Below are positions 43,872 through 52,340 of a stretch of 64,000 bases of DNA, one piece after another. Below the pieces are notes generated by a model. That model made no database searches. It had not been told where the DNA came from and saw only the letters and a list, made by a program, of their open reading frames with translations. Position 1 is the stretch's first letter. Every line of letters begins with the position of its first letter. The translations under genes and the position numbers were made by a program. The stretch lies in assembly GCA_944391415.1 (NCBI GenBank), contig CALXTM010000002.1, positions 62,001 to 126,000 of the forward strand, read 5' to 3'. The DNA comes from an uncultured Alphaproteobacteria bacterium. Lineage in GTDB: Bacteria; Pseudomonadota; Alphaproteobacteria; RF32; CAG-239.

Positions 43872-46100
43872 TTATTGTTGGTTATCCTGGTCATTATTTT
43901 CTTCTTCGAATTCTTCAAATTCTTCAAAATTCTCGTTAGGATCATAGCTTATGCCAAGTTTGGCAAGCATATCATCATTAATATCTTCTCTTTGGGCTAC
44001 AATCCAATCAGGAACATTTGGTGCCGGAGGAATTGCAGCCAGCGCTTTCATCTTGGAGTCAAGATACCATCTTGGCGAATCGGCCATAATCGGACGATCA
44101 ATATAGCTTTGCATTAAAACAACTTGTTTTAACATAGGCAAACTTAAGAGTTGGGTTGTTGATATAACAGAGACACCCTGCAAACTATAACTTACATTTT
44201 TTGCAAAAGGATTTGATCCTTTGGCAAAAGCGCCTTCGTTTTTAGAATAAGAGGTGGTTTGAACTGTTTTGTTACCAATCATTTTGGAAAAACGTTGGGC
44301 CGTTTGCTCATTGTTTTGCGATAAAATAACTTTGCAGGCGGTGGTTGAAATAACCGTTTCCAAGTCATCCTTGCCATATTTGCCGGAGATTTGGCCCAAA
44401 TCTTGGCCGATAAGCAAATATGATACTTTTTGGCCACGTCCTACCGCCGGACCATCAATGACGGCTTTGAGTTTTGGCATGGTAGGAAATTCGTCCATAA
44501 CGAACAGACAGGCAAAAGGCCCCATTGGACCATCGGTCGGGTTGACAAACTTTGGCGGATTAGCAATGAGGTATGATGACATAAGGTCAATAAAAGTTCC
44601 TGAAATTACGCTGAGTGCTCTGGCATCTACCTGGTTAACGGATAAATATACGGAAATAGGCTTGAACTCTCCGGTGATAGGGTCTTTAAGACCACGCAGA
44701 TCCTTAAAGTTGATATCTGAAAAACTGGTGCGAGCTACGACGGCAGAGTTTTTGAAAATGCCAATACCAGCAAAGGCGGTTGATAAAACAGAACCTCTTT
44801 CTTTATCTGGCATAGAACTTAATTGGCTAAGCTCAACAATAGAACGCGCAGAATAACCAAATTTACGCGCTTCATCAATGGCGGCCTCCAACAAATCACG
44901 CATCGGATCAGCCATGGCTGCCATCTGATCGCCTTCATCCATACGCCGTTTTATTTCCTGAGATTGTTTGATTTGAGCCTCGGTAATCCATTCCAAAATC
45001 ATGGCAATGCAAGCCTCATGGCCAATCCATTTTTCAGGCAACAATGCCCAGGTGCCAATAGGAACATAGTTATCAATGTTAAGAGAGTTTGAACGCAAAT
45101 TTTGCAAAGCTCTGATTGACATAGGGTCATTCATTTCAAGATAATACCCTTCGAGAACTTTTTTATCGTCTTCGTCAAGCTTGCCTTCATAGATGCGGCC
45201 AATAAAATAATCATTGGCACGGGCTTTTTCACATTTTGAGACAATGAAGTGAATAAATCCGGTTAAAGCGGCACGGCCGGTTTTAGACCAGTGCGGATCA
45301 GCTCCGCCTTTTGGGTCTTCAACCAAAACATTGCACATAGAATCGACGTACATATCGCGGCTTGGTCCCGGAGCAGGTATGGCCGACGGTGACAAAGGAT
45401 TCCAGCTGGGGTAATATATTCCTTCGGCGGGATTATCTTCCATACCCCAGTTGATAATAAATACAGGTCCAACCTTGGCTCTGGCACCAGAGGTTGAAAA
45501 ACACAATTCCGGTTTGGGGTCGTTGACAACGATACTCATGTTGGGTGAGTGAAAAATTGTCGGTATAACAACACCTGCCGTTTTACCAGTACCCGGAGGT
45601 GCGCAACACAAAACTGATAGAGTTTCGTTCATGCGAAGTAATTTGCCCTTGAATTTGCCAACAACAATGCAAAAACCGTCGAGGAGACCCATCTTTTTAA
45701 TATCGCTCATTTCGGCAAGACGTGCAGAACCATGAATGTTTGATTGAAAACGGTAGGGATTGGTTATTACACCGATAAGACACCCCAGTGGTAGACTAAT
45801 AAACGGCAGTATCGGAATCCATAAACTTACGGCAAAAGGACCATTGTAATTAAGAAGCTGCTTAAACCAAATCCAATAACGTTCATACAAAAAACCACTT
45901 TTGTTAAACACTAAAGAGAAAAATTTGGAAACATCATTGATGCTTTCTTTGGAAATGCCGTTGCCTATGATATAAGCCAAAGGCATGGATGTCAGCGCCA
46001 ATATTAAAGTGATGATAACAGAAATAACAATGGTTATTACTGTCCATCTAACCGCGCTGTTATATTCTTTCCATTCTTCACCTTCTTTTTCTAATGCCAT
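43872..46100 (-). CDS. VirD4/TraG-type type IV coupling ATPase
   Basis: A 742-aa inner-membrane ATPase of the type IV coupling protein family. Two N-terminal membrane segments (about residues 20-45 and 90-112) precede Walker A 'CAPPGTGKTAGVVIP' (about 166-180) and Walker B 'CLFVMDEFP' (about 531-539); 'VAGRGQKVSYLLIGQDLGQI'-like text (residues 552-571) matches the TraG core. The last 25 residues are nearly all Glu/Asn/Asp/Gln/Phe, an acidic tail as in substrate-docking ends of other coupling proteins. It is the last gene of a six-gene cluster with no relaxase and no VirB genes, so its substrate and channel are unknown. Confidence 0.88.
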   Translation of the reverse strand: MALEKEGEEWKEYNSAVRWTVITIVISVIITLILALTSMPLAYIIGNGISKESINDVSKFFSLVFNKSGFLYERYWIWFKQLLNYNGPFAVSLWIPILPFISLPLGCLIGVITNPYRFQSNIHGSARLAEMSDIKKMGLLDGFCIVVGKFKGKLLRMNETLSVLCCAPPGTGKTAGVVIPTIFHSPNMSIVVNDPKPELCFSTSGARAKVGPVFIINWGMEDNPAEGIYYPSWNPLSPSAIPAPGPSRDMYVDSMCNVLVEDPKGGADPHWSKTGRAALTGFIHFIVSKCEKARANDYFIGRIYEGKLDEDDKKVLEGYYLEMNDPMSIRALQNLRSNSLNIDNYVPIGTWALLPEKWIGHEACIAMILEWITEAQIKQSQEIKRRMDEGDQMAAMADPMRDLLEAAIDEARKFGYSARSIVELSQLSSMPDKERGSVLSTAFAGIGIFKNSAVVARTSFSDINFKDLRGLKDPITGEFKPISVYLSVNQVDARALSVISGTFIDLMSSYLIANPPKFVNPTDGPMGPFACLFVMDEFPTMPKLKAVIDGPAVGRGQKVSYLLIGQDLGQISGKYGKDDLETVISTTACKVILSQNNEQTAQRFSKMIGNKTVQTTSYSKNEGAFAKGSNPFAKNVSYSLQGVSVISTTQLLSLPMLKQVVLMQSYIDRPIMADSPRWYLDSKMKALAAIPPAPNVPDWIVAQREDINDDMLAKLGISYDPNENFEEFEEFEEENNDQDNQQ

Positions 46101-46116
46101 TTTTTCCTCTTTGTTT

Positions 46117-47349
46117 TTAAGCTATACTGCGTAAAAGTTTTTTGATTTTGTCGACAACAGATTTATCGGCTTGGCCATCTGCTTCTTCCAATGTTTTGGA
46201 AAATAAAGGAATTTCTTTTGGAGTGCCGCGGTCGATACGAGTTACCTTGACACCAATATCATTCCAAATATCAAACATGTCTTCGGCATTGATAATATTG
46301 CCTATTTGCTCAATAACAAATGCGGTTATGTCAAAAGATAAATCTGCTTCTTTTAATTTTTCGTCAAGAGTTGTACGAGCTAAATCAACTTTGCGAACCG
46401 GAGATATACGGTGGGAACTTTCCGAAAACCAGAGTGGCTCTTCATCGTTAAATCTTTCTTCATCAGCCAACCAGTCACCAGGCTCTTTGTCATTGAGGCA
46501 AAGACAAATTTTGCTTTTGGAAATGCCTATAAAATCAATAAATGTGTTCTTTATGGTTGCTCCGGTAATGATTTCATAACCTTTTTGTTTGAGAAGCTCA
46601 AAAGAAGAGTTGACGCTGCCGGTTTTTGGTTTGTTAGATGACGTTTGTCCAGGAGAAGATTTTTTCTTTGGATAATTATCTGATGATTTGGTGTTTTGTT
46701 TGGGTTTGGCCTCAACTGGTGGAGGAGTTTCCGATGGTTTTTCTTCAAACAAATCAAAATCAATCGGTTCGCTGTCATCCATTTCAAACAGAGAATGGGT
46801 AAATTCTTTTGGAGCAGATGGAGCGGCTGGTTTGGAAAAGATAGTCTTGGGTGAAACGCTTATACCAGATAGAGCAGCTCTTTTTTGCTCGTCAAAGGCA
46901 GAAATTGGTTGGGCACTGCCTTCATCCAGAGGAGGTCTGATGCTGCGAGGCCTGATTTCTTTATAAGATTTCTTTTTCTTTACAACTTTGACTGAGGCGG
47001 TGGCAGCGATTTTTTCAACCTGGTTGCCAAACAAAGCGTTGAAAATATCAAGCGGTATTAGCCATAAAATTTTAAAAATCTTTCCCCATTTGATGGTGCT
47101 TAATGCTGCCCAAACCGTAATCCAAACAGGAATGGCAGTAAGGACAATAAGTACAAAAGCCCATTCTTTGGGCTCGTCGATAACCCAGCCTGACAACCAT
47201 AAATTCCAGGCATGCTCCCAATGGGTCAGGCGAAAAATATCAAAATGCCAGTTGGTGAGCATAATAACACGGATTCCCTCGATGAAGAAAATACTCCAAC
47301 AAAGGCCCACCAAAGTTATTCGTAGCAAAATGATTAAGGGTTTCAACAA
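46117..47349 (-). CDS. Membrane protein with conserved WHFD loop and large cytosolic domain
   Basis: A 410-aa protein, probably three N-terminal membrane segments in residues 5-115 with the loop 'NWHFDIFRLTHWEHAWN', a Pro/Lys/Ser-rich linker (about 120-240) and a folded C-terminal domain. That domain reads 'LLKQKGYEIITGATIKNTFI' then 'DFIGISKSKICLCLNDKE', which recalls the core of PD-(D/E)XK-like folds, with a non-canonical NDK end; this is only a suggestion. It shares its N-terminal layout with the next gene upstream. It lies 16 bases before the coupling ATPase, so a complex with it is plausible. Confidence 0.65.
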   Translation of the reverse strand: MLKPLIILLRITLVGLCWSIFFIEGIRVIMLTNWHFDIFRLTHWEHAWNLWLSGWVIDEPKEWAFVLIVLTAIPVWITVWAALSTIKWGKIFKILWLIPLDIFNALFGNQVEKIAATASVKVVKKKKSYKEIRPRSIRPPLDEGSAQPISAFDEQKRAALSGISVSPKTIFSKPAAPSAPKEFTHSLFEMDDSEPIDFDLFEEKPSETPPPVEAKPKQNTKSSDNYPKKKSSPGQTSSNKPKTGSVNSSFELLKQKGYEIITGATIKNTFIDFIGISKSKICLCLNDKEPGDWLADEERFNDEEPLWFSESSHRISPVRKVDLARTTLDEKLKEADLSFDITAFVIEQIGNIINAEDMFDIWNDIGVKVTRIDRGTPKEIPLFSKTLEEADGQADKSVVDKIKKLLRSIA

Positions 47350-47405
47350 AAATCTCCAAAATATCTTTTGTTTATTATACTAATATAAAATTGGTTAACA
47401 ATAGT

Positions 47406-47894
47406 TTATTTTCTTTGGTTTTTTATTTCTGCAGATATTTTTTGAGTTATATCTGAGCGGATATCCGAAGCATTTTTGGATTCTTCAGGTTTGATGGAGT
47501 CAATTTCGGTTTTGATTTCTTCAATAATTTGCTCGGAATCTTTGATGTTTTTTAGTACCAAGCGCTCAGAATCAGTATCTGACGAACTAAAAAGATTGAT
47601 AATCAAATCAATCGGTTTAAGAAAAAATTCTTTATATTGCAATCTTAAAGCCAAAATAAAGCCGACAATCCATAAAAACGGCAGCAAAAACAAAGACAAC
47701 AGCAATAAAATATCAGATGTTGTTTTGATAACGCCGCCATGATTCCAAAAAGATGAAAGCAAAAACCAAGAGTGTGATGACATAAAGTCAAAATGCCAGA
47801 CAAGGTTAATCAGAAGATTGGAGAAGATAACAAAGACAGTCGTCCACCCTATAAAAACCAGCAAGTTGCGGATAGCTTTGAGGAGTTTTTTCAT
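47406..47894 (-). CDS. Small membrane paralogue with WHFD loop
   Basis: A 162-aa protein with three predicted membrane segments and 'LVWHFDFMSSHSWFLLSSFW', which aligns with the N-terminus of the 410-aa neighbour. A helical, Glu/Lys/Ser-rich cytosolic tail follows ('IIEEIKTEIDSIKPEESKNA'). It looks like a shorter paralogue lacking the folded domain. No known family recognised. The next gene upstream ends 6 bases before its start. Confidence 0.62.
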   Translation of the reverse strand: MKKLLKAIRNLLVFIGWTTVFVIFSNLLINLVWHFDFMSSHSWFLLSSFWNHGGVIKTTSDILLLLSLFLLPFLWIVGFILALRLQYKEFFLKPIDLIINLFSSSDTDSERLVLKNIKDSEQIIEEIKTEIDSIKPEESKNASDIRSDITQKISAEIKNQRK

Positions 47895-47900
47895 TACCGA

Positions 47901-49883
47901 TTATCTCCCGGTTCCAGAATTGTTGCGAGTATTAGGTTGTGGAGCTTTGGTAGGCTGACTTGCTTTGCCAGGGTTTTGTTTGTTGGCGGTTATGTTTTTG
48001 TAGGCTTGTTCAACACTAGCGCGTCTTTTTTGAAGATCGGGAGTTGTGTTACCAAGCTCTTGTTCAGCCAAGGATATATCGGTTATTTCCGCTTTATACA
48101 GGTCGGTATAATCGGTTTTGGCATAATCACTCATTAAAGTTGCGGTGTTTTCACGTGTAGCCTTGGAAGGATCAACAATTGTAATTAATTTTTCATCCTT
48201 GATGTCTGGATTTTCTTTGGCTTGATTTGCAAGAGAAGCGGCCTCGTCGATAAGGGCTTCACGAGATAAAACAGGCTCTCCTTGTCTGCGTTTGTTTTCG
48301 GCAACAAGAAAGATGTATTTTGCCTCTTCTTGGGATTGAGCTATAAAATCTTGAAATTTTTGCGTATCTGTTAAAATTTCGCTTGGCGGAGTTTGATGCG
48401 ACAGATCATATACCTTGTAGGCCCCATAGTGTTCGGCAAACAAACCCATCTGAGCTTCAAACTGTTTTTTAACCGGTTCAAAAGCAAGCATTTCGAGCTG
48501 TTGTTCACGATAGTCAGATAAATGAGCGCTGATATCTTTGGCAAATGACGGGGTATTTGGCTGTTGAAGGGTTGGGTTGTCTTTGGTTAGAACGCAGTTT
48601 TCTTCATATGCAAGGCGCTGTTTGTACCATTGCTCAACCTCGGCGTCATGACCGGGGTAGCATTCTTTTAGATGAGAAAGTTGGGCAGAGCGAATATTGT
48701 CTCTGAAGGTTGTAAAATCTTTTTTGACATCAACGGATGAAGATATTTCATTAAAAGGTTTTGAGGTGCTGTCATATTCGATAATCTGATTTTCGCCAAT
48801 TACGGCAGTATTGTAAAGCAGTCTTTCTTGATAGTGAAGTAAAGTATCTTTGCGCGGGTCGTCAGATAGATATGCTTGAATATGCTTTTGATAATTTGCT
48901 TTGTTATTATCATAGATGCTGTTAAAAGAGGCTAAGATATCAGGATTGGATGGTTGGTTATTGTTGCCTTCCGGAGAGGGGGTGCTGCCATTGCCGTCGG
49001 TTTCCTTGCCAGAGGAAGAAAAAATTTTTTTTACTTTTTTCCAGGCAGGTTCGGTAACATTATGATGAACTCCTGAAATAATTTCATAGCCTACAATACC
49101 GACAAATCCGGCAGCTTTATTGCCAGCCCAAGCTGCCGAGGCCAGAATAACCTCCTTCATTAAATAATCTATAATGTCGCCTTGTTCTATTTTGAAATTG
49201 TCATCGTCTTTTTTGTGTCCCCAATCAGGATCGCGCATAGGTCCCTTGTAACGACCAATATCATTTGGATCGATGTCATCACCGTATTTTTTGGCTTTTA
49301 ACAGCTTTTGAAGTCGCTCTTGTTCGGTAATATCAAGAAAACTCATATAATTGTTGAGCTCTTCTTGATCGAATATTTCGAGAACTTCTTCATCACTTTT
49401 GGGAGCCGGCATACTTTTGAGCGAAGATACTTCTTTGGGGACAGGGTTTTCTTCGTAAACCGAGCTGATATCTGATGATATTTGATTGTGGGCGGTTTCT
49501 TCATCAGAGGATGTTGACATGGTTTGAGCCGCAAAATATTTCATTAACTCTTGGGGAGCCAATTCTTTTTTGAGCTGTGAATCCGAAAAAGCGGTTTTAC
49601 CCTCGGGCGGGGTGATGCCACGCTTGGCGGCAAATACGTCAACAGCTGCGGCATAGGTTTTGATTTGAGAGGCAGAAGGTCTAAATTTGCGGTCTTTGCT
49701 GGCACGATAAAAAGCTACCGAGGCTTGTAAAAAGAGAGAATTGCGTTTTTGCGGTGTTTCGGCATTTAGAGCTTGGGAGATGTCGCTTGTCTTTGATGAT
49801 TTTAGCTCAGCAGTGAGGAGTTTTGCAACTGATCCGCGGATGTTGTCTGAAACGGTTCTTGAAGATGTAGTGGTGGTGGCCAT
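47901..49883 (-). CDS. Large hypothetical protein of the coupling-ATPase cluster
   Basis: A 660-aa, mostly hydrophilic helical protein. The N-terminal 130 residues are Ser/Thr/Ala-rich. A central block 'IGRYKGPMRDPDWGHKKDDD' and 'EQGDIIDYLMKEVILASAAW' leads into a weakly hydrophobic 'GNKAAGFVGIVGYEIISG'. A Gly/Ser/Asn/Pro linker (about residues 300-325) separates this from a long helical C-terminal half and a low-complexity tail. I do not recognise a family. Its size, modular build and place in the operon make it a candidate substrate or scaffold of the ATPase. Confidence 0.6.
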   Translation of the reverse strand: MATTTTSSRTVSDNIRGSVAKLLTAELKSSKTSDISQALNAETPQKRNSLFLQASVAFYRASKDRKFRPSASQIKTYAAAVDVFAAKRGITPPEGKTAFSDSQLKKELAPQELMKYFAAQTMSTSSDEETAHNQISSDISSVYEENPVPKEVSSLKSMPAPKSDEEVLEIFDQEELNNYMSFLDITEQERLQKLLKAKKYGDDIDPNDIGRYKGPMRDPDWGHKKDDDNFKIEQGDIIDYLMKEVILASAAWAGNKAAGFVGIVGYEIISGVHHNVTEPAWKKVKKIFSSSGKETDGNGSTPSPEGNNNQPSNPDILASFNSIYDNNKANYQKHIQAYLSDDPRKDTLLHYQERLLYNTAVIGENQIIEYDSTSKPFNEISSSVDVKKDFTTFRDNIRSAQLSHLKECYPGHDAEVEQWYKQRLAYEENCVLTKDNPTLQQPNTPSFAKDISAHLSDYREQQLEMLAFEPVKKQFEAQMGLFAEHYGAYKVYDLSHQTPPSEILTDTQKFQDFIAQSQEEAKYIFLVAENKRRQGEPVLSREALIDEAASLANQAKENPDIKDEKLITIVDPSKATRENTATLMSDYAKTDYTDLYKAEITDISLAEQELGNTTPDLQKRRASVEQAYKNITANKQNPGKASQPTKAPQPNTRNNSGTGR

Positions 49884-49964
49884 GATGGGGCTCCTTGTCT
49901 AAAAATTTTTATTATATTCAGTATAACAATAATTTTATATTTTGTCTATATTTTTGCAAAAAAA

Positions 49965-50852
49965 TTATGCTTTAAGGTGCTTTAAAAATTTTCCTAAGCG
50001 TTTGTTTATCCTTATTCCATCTTCGGGCTTGGGTTTGATAAGGCCAAAAAATTTGGGCTTAATTTTGTCAAATTGGATGGGAGCAAAAGTGGCCGGGCTG
50101 TTTTCAAGAACTTTTTGCGCTCCGTCAGGGTCTTTGCGGGAGGTTTTGAAAAAGTTGTTAACCAACATCTCGGCGTCAATCGGAAAATTTTTGGCACGAA
50201 TAGCCTTAATATATTGTCGCATTTTTTCGCGGCGGCGTTGTTCTTCTTCAAAAATTTGTTTTTCGATTTTGTATTTTTGATATTTAACTTTGCGCAAGTT
50301 ATAAGCTACCTCGCAAGATTCAAGCTCAATAAGGGTTTCGACATATGAAATAAGAGCATTTTGCAGATTAGAATCGGTGGTCTTTTCGGCAAAATTTAAA
50401 ATCTGCTCATCACTGGGGTTAGCCGGAAGAGACTGCAGTCTGGTTGGTTGAGATAAAATTAAAACCTCCCATGCAGATAGAATATCTTTATGGATGTTTT
50501 TGGCGCGAGAAGGTCTAAAACGGGGTAAGATGTCAGAAATGGTAAAATGAAATTCCGGGATTTCTACATTAGCCTCGTTGCCACAATTGGTTACAGCCAC
50601 AATAAAGGTATTATAAGCATTGTAGAGGCGTTTTTCTTCAGGATACAGTTTATCAAATTGTTCGTTGTTGAGTTGTTCGGTTTCTAGAAGGCTACTTACA
50701 GAAAAATCATCGTCTTGAGAGGTTGTTGGTGCAGGCGAGGGCTTTTGTACCGATTTGTCGTTTAGCTCGGCAAGATGATCCTCGGTGTCTTGCAATTGCG
50801 AGTTAATAAACTCGTCTAAAAGTCTGTCAAAATCTTCGGAAGATGAGGACAT
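49965..50852 (-). CDS. Hypothetical helical cytosolic protein
   Basis: A 295-aa protein without signal peptide or membrane segment. It begins 'MSSSSEDFDRLLDEFINSQL', a short acidic helix typical of protein-protein contact, then an acidic/Gln linker and a helical core with a basic stretch 'FEEEQRRREKMRQYIKAIRA' likely to be coiled. No family recognised. It is the second gene of the cluster, 10 bases after the first. Confidence 0.6.
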   Translation of the reverse strand: MSSSSEDFDRLLDEFINSQLQDTEDHLAELNDKSVQKPSPAPTTSQDDDFSVSSLLETEQLNNEQFDKLYPEEKRLYNAYNTFIVAVTNCGNEANVEIPEFHFTISDILPRFRPSRAKNIHKDILSAWEVLILSQPTRLQSLPANPSDEQILNFAEKTTDSNLQNALISYVETLIELESCEVAYNLRKVKYQKYKIEKQIFEEEQRRREKMRQYIKAIRAKNFPIDAEMLVNNFFKTSRKDPDGAQKVLENSPATFAPIQFDKIKPKFFGLIKPKPEDGIRINKRLGKFLKHLKA

Positions 50853-50862
50853 GTTGCTACTC

Positions 50863-51135
50863 CTAGTTTAAATTTATTGTAAGAGTTGGGCTGTTTTGAT
50901 TGACGACGACTATTCGGTCGGATAGTTGCCCTCCTTTAATCAAAAGGTAGAGATTGTCGTTGTCTGACGAATAATCGGCAATATAACTTCCTTTGGGTTG
51001 GTTAAGACTTAAAACAGCGGCAGCAGAAGGGTGTGATGCTTTTTTGTAAATAAGCCCAAAGGCATATAAACTGCCAAATACCAGTAAAAATGTCATAACC
51101 GCAACAACAAATTTGATGATTTTAAGCTTGTCCAT
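50863..51135 (-). CDS. Small single-pass membrane protein, first gene of the cluster
   Basis: A 90-aa protein with one membrane segment near the N-terminus ('IIKFVVAVMTFLLVFGSLYA') and a small beta-rich outer domain ('GSYIADYSSDNDNLYLLIKG'). The ATG at 51135 has AGAGAGGG 5 bases upstream and is better than an upstream TTG. It is divergent from rluD, so the shared 77-base gap should carry promoters for both. Confidence 0.6.
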   Translation of the reverse strand: MDKLKIIKFVVAVMTFLLVFGSLYAFGLIYKKASHPSAAAVLSLNQPKGSYIADYSSDNDNLYLLIKGGQLSDRIVVVNQNSPTLTINLN

Positions 51136-51212
51136 AAAAACCCTCTCTTGCAAGTTTGTGTTTTTGTTTTATTATAAAAACAATAAAATATTTTGATTTA
51201 AGAATTACCCAA

Positions 51213-52184
51213 ATGTCATATAATAACGTTTATACCACGCCAATAGTTAATAAAGATTTTAAGACTCAGAGAATTGATAAGTTTCTGAGTGCTTGTTTTC
51301 CTGAAATTTCACGCTCACAAATACAACGACTTATTGCCTTGGGTAATGTGGTGTGTGATGATGTTACGATAGGCGATAATGCTTATAAGGTTAAAGAGGG
51401 GGAGTCATTTGTTTTGACCGTCCCTGAAGCTGATGAGGCAATTCCGCAACCACAGGATATACCGATAGAAATTGTTTATGAAGATAAAGATATTGTGGTG
51501 GTAAATAAACCGGCCGGAATGGTGGTGCATCCAGCCCCAGGAGCGATAGATCATACATTGGTCAATGCGTTGTTGTATCATTGTAAAGATTTGTCGGGAA
51601 TAGGCGGTGTTAAAAGACCAGGAATTGTGCACCGAATCGATAAAGAAACATCAGGTATATTGGTGGCAGCAAAAAACGATGTAGCGCATAAAGGATTGTG
51701 TGAGCAATTTGCCGAACATTCAATTGATCGTACGTACTATGCTTTTTGTTTTGGGGTGCCAAGCCCTTTGAACGGAACAATAGAGGGAAATATCGGGCGA
51801 AGTCCTTATGATAGGAAAAAAATGGCCGTGCTTAAAACAGGTGGAAAACCGGCAATAACACATTATATGACCGTGGAAAATTTTAAAAATTTGGCGGCAA
51901 TGGTGAAATGCAATTTGGAAACAGGCAGAACCCATCAGATAAGAGTACATTTGTCCCAAAAGGGTAACAATCTTATTGGCGATAAACTGTATGTTAAAGC
52001 TAAAAAATTGACAGCAAAAACTATTGATGAAACAAAAAAATTGTTTGTAAATAATTTTGCCAGACAGGCTTTGCATGCGCAAAGCTTGGGCTTTGTGCAT
52101 CCGGTAACCGGAGAAAAGATGTTTTTTGAATCAGAAATTCCTGAAGATTTGAAGCAGCTGCACGAGGTATTGAAAAATTTATAA
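51213..52184 (+). CDS. rluD: 23S rRNA pseudouridine synthase, RluD family
   Basis: Makes pseudouridines in 23S rRNA (RluD acts on 1911/1915/1917). The 323-aa protein has an N-terminal S4 domain ('RIDKFLSACFPEISRSQIQR') and the catalytic 'RPGIVHRIDKETSGILVAAK' with the conserved Asp; 'ETGRTHQIRVHL' follows. The start is the ATG giving MSYNNVYTTP; the longer frame has no family match. rpoH downstream is the usual alphaproteobacterial neighbour. Confidence 0.92.
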   Translation: MSYNNVYTTPIVNKDFKTQRIDKFLSACFPEISRSQIQRLIALGNVVCDDVTIGDNAYKVKEGESFVLTVPEADEAIPQPQDIPIEIVYEDKDIVVVNKPAGMVVHPAPGAIDHTLVNALLYHCKDLSGIGGVKRPGIVHRIDKETSGILVAAKNDVAHKGLCEQFAEHSIDRTYYAFCFGVPSPLNGTIEGNIGRSPYDRKKMAVLKTGGKPAITHYMTVENFKNLAAMVKCNLETGRTHQIRVHLSQKGNNLIGDKLYVKAKKLTAKTIDETKKLFVNNFARQALHAQSLGFVHPVTGEKMFFESEIPEDLKQLHEVLKNL

Positions 52185-52340
52185 CTTTAAATACACTGTT
52201 TTCGTTATTTTATAACTAAAGAATAGGTTGATTTTTTTAAGTGGGATTGTAGAGTCAAGCTCTGTATTATTTTGCCGGACTATTTCTGGACTCGGACTTT
52301 ATCGGACTTTTGATAAGTTTTTTGTTACAGGAGAGTTAAC
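52185..52340 (+). promoter_or_regulatory. rpoH leader with repeated GGACT
   Basis: The 156-base gap before rpoH holds four GGACT repeats (starting 52277, 52288, 52294, 52304), a small AGAG/CTCT hairpin near 52250-52262 and a clear AGGAGAG site before the ATG. It could be a regulated 5' UTR; no known thermosensor motif recognised. Confidence 0.35.
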
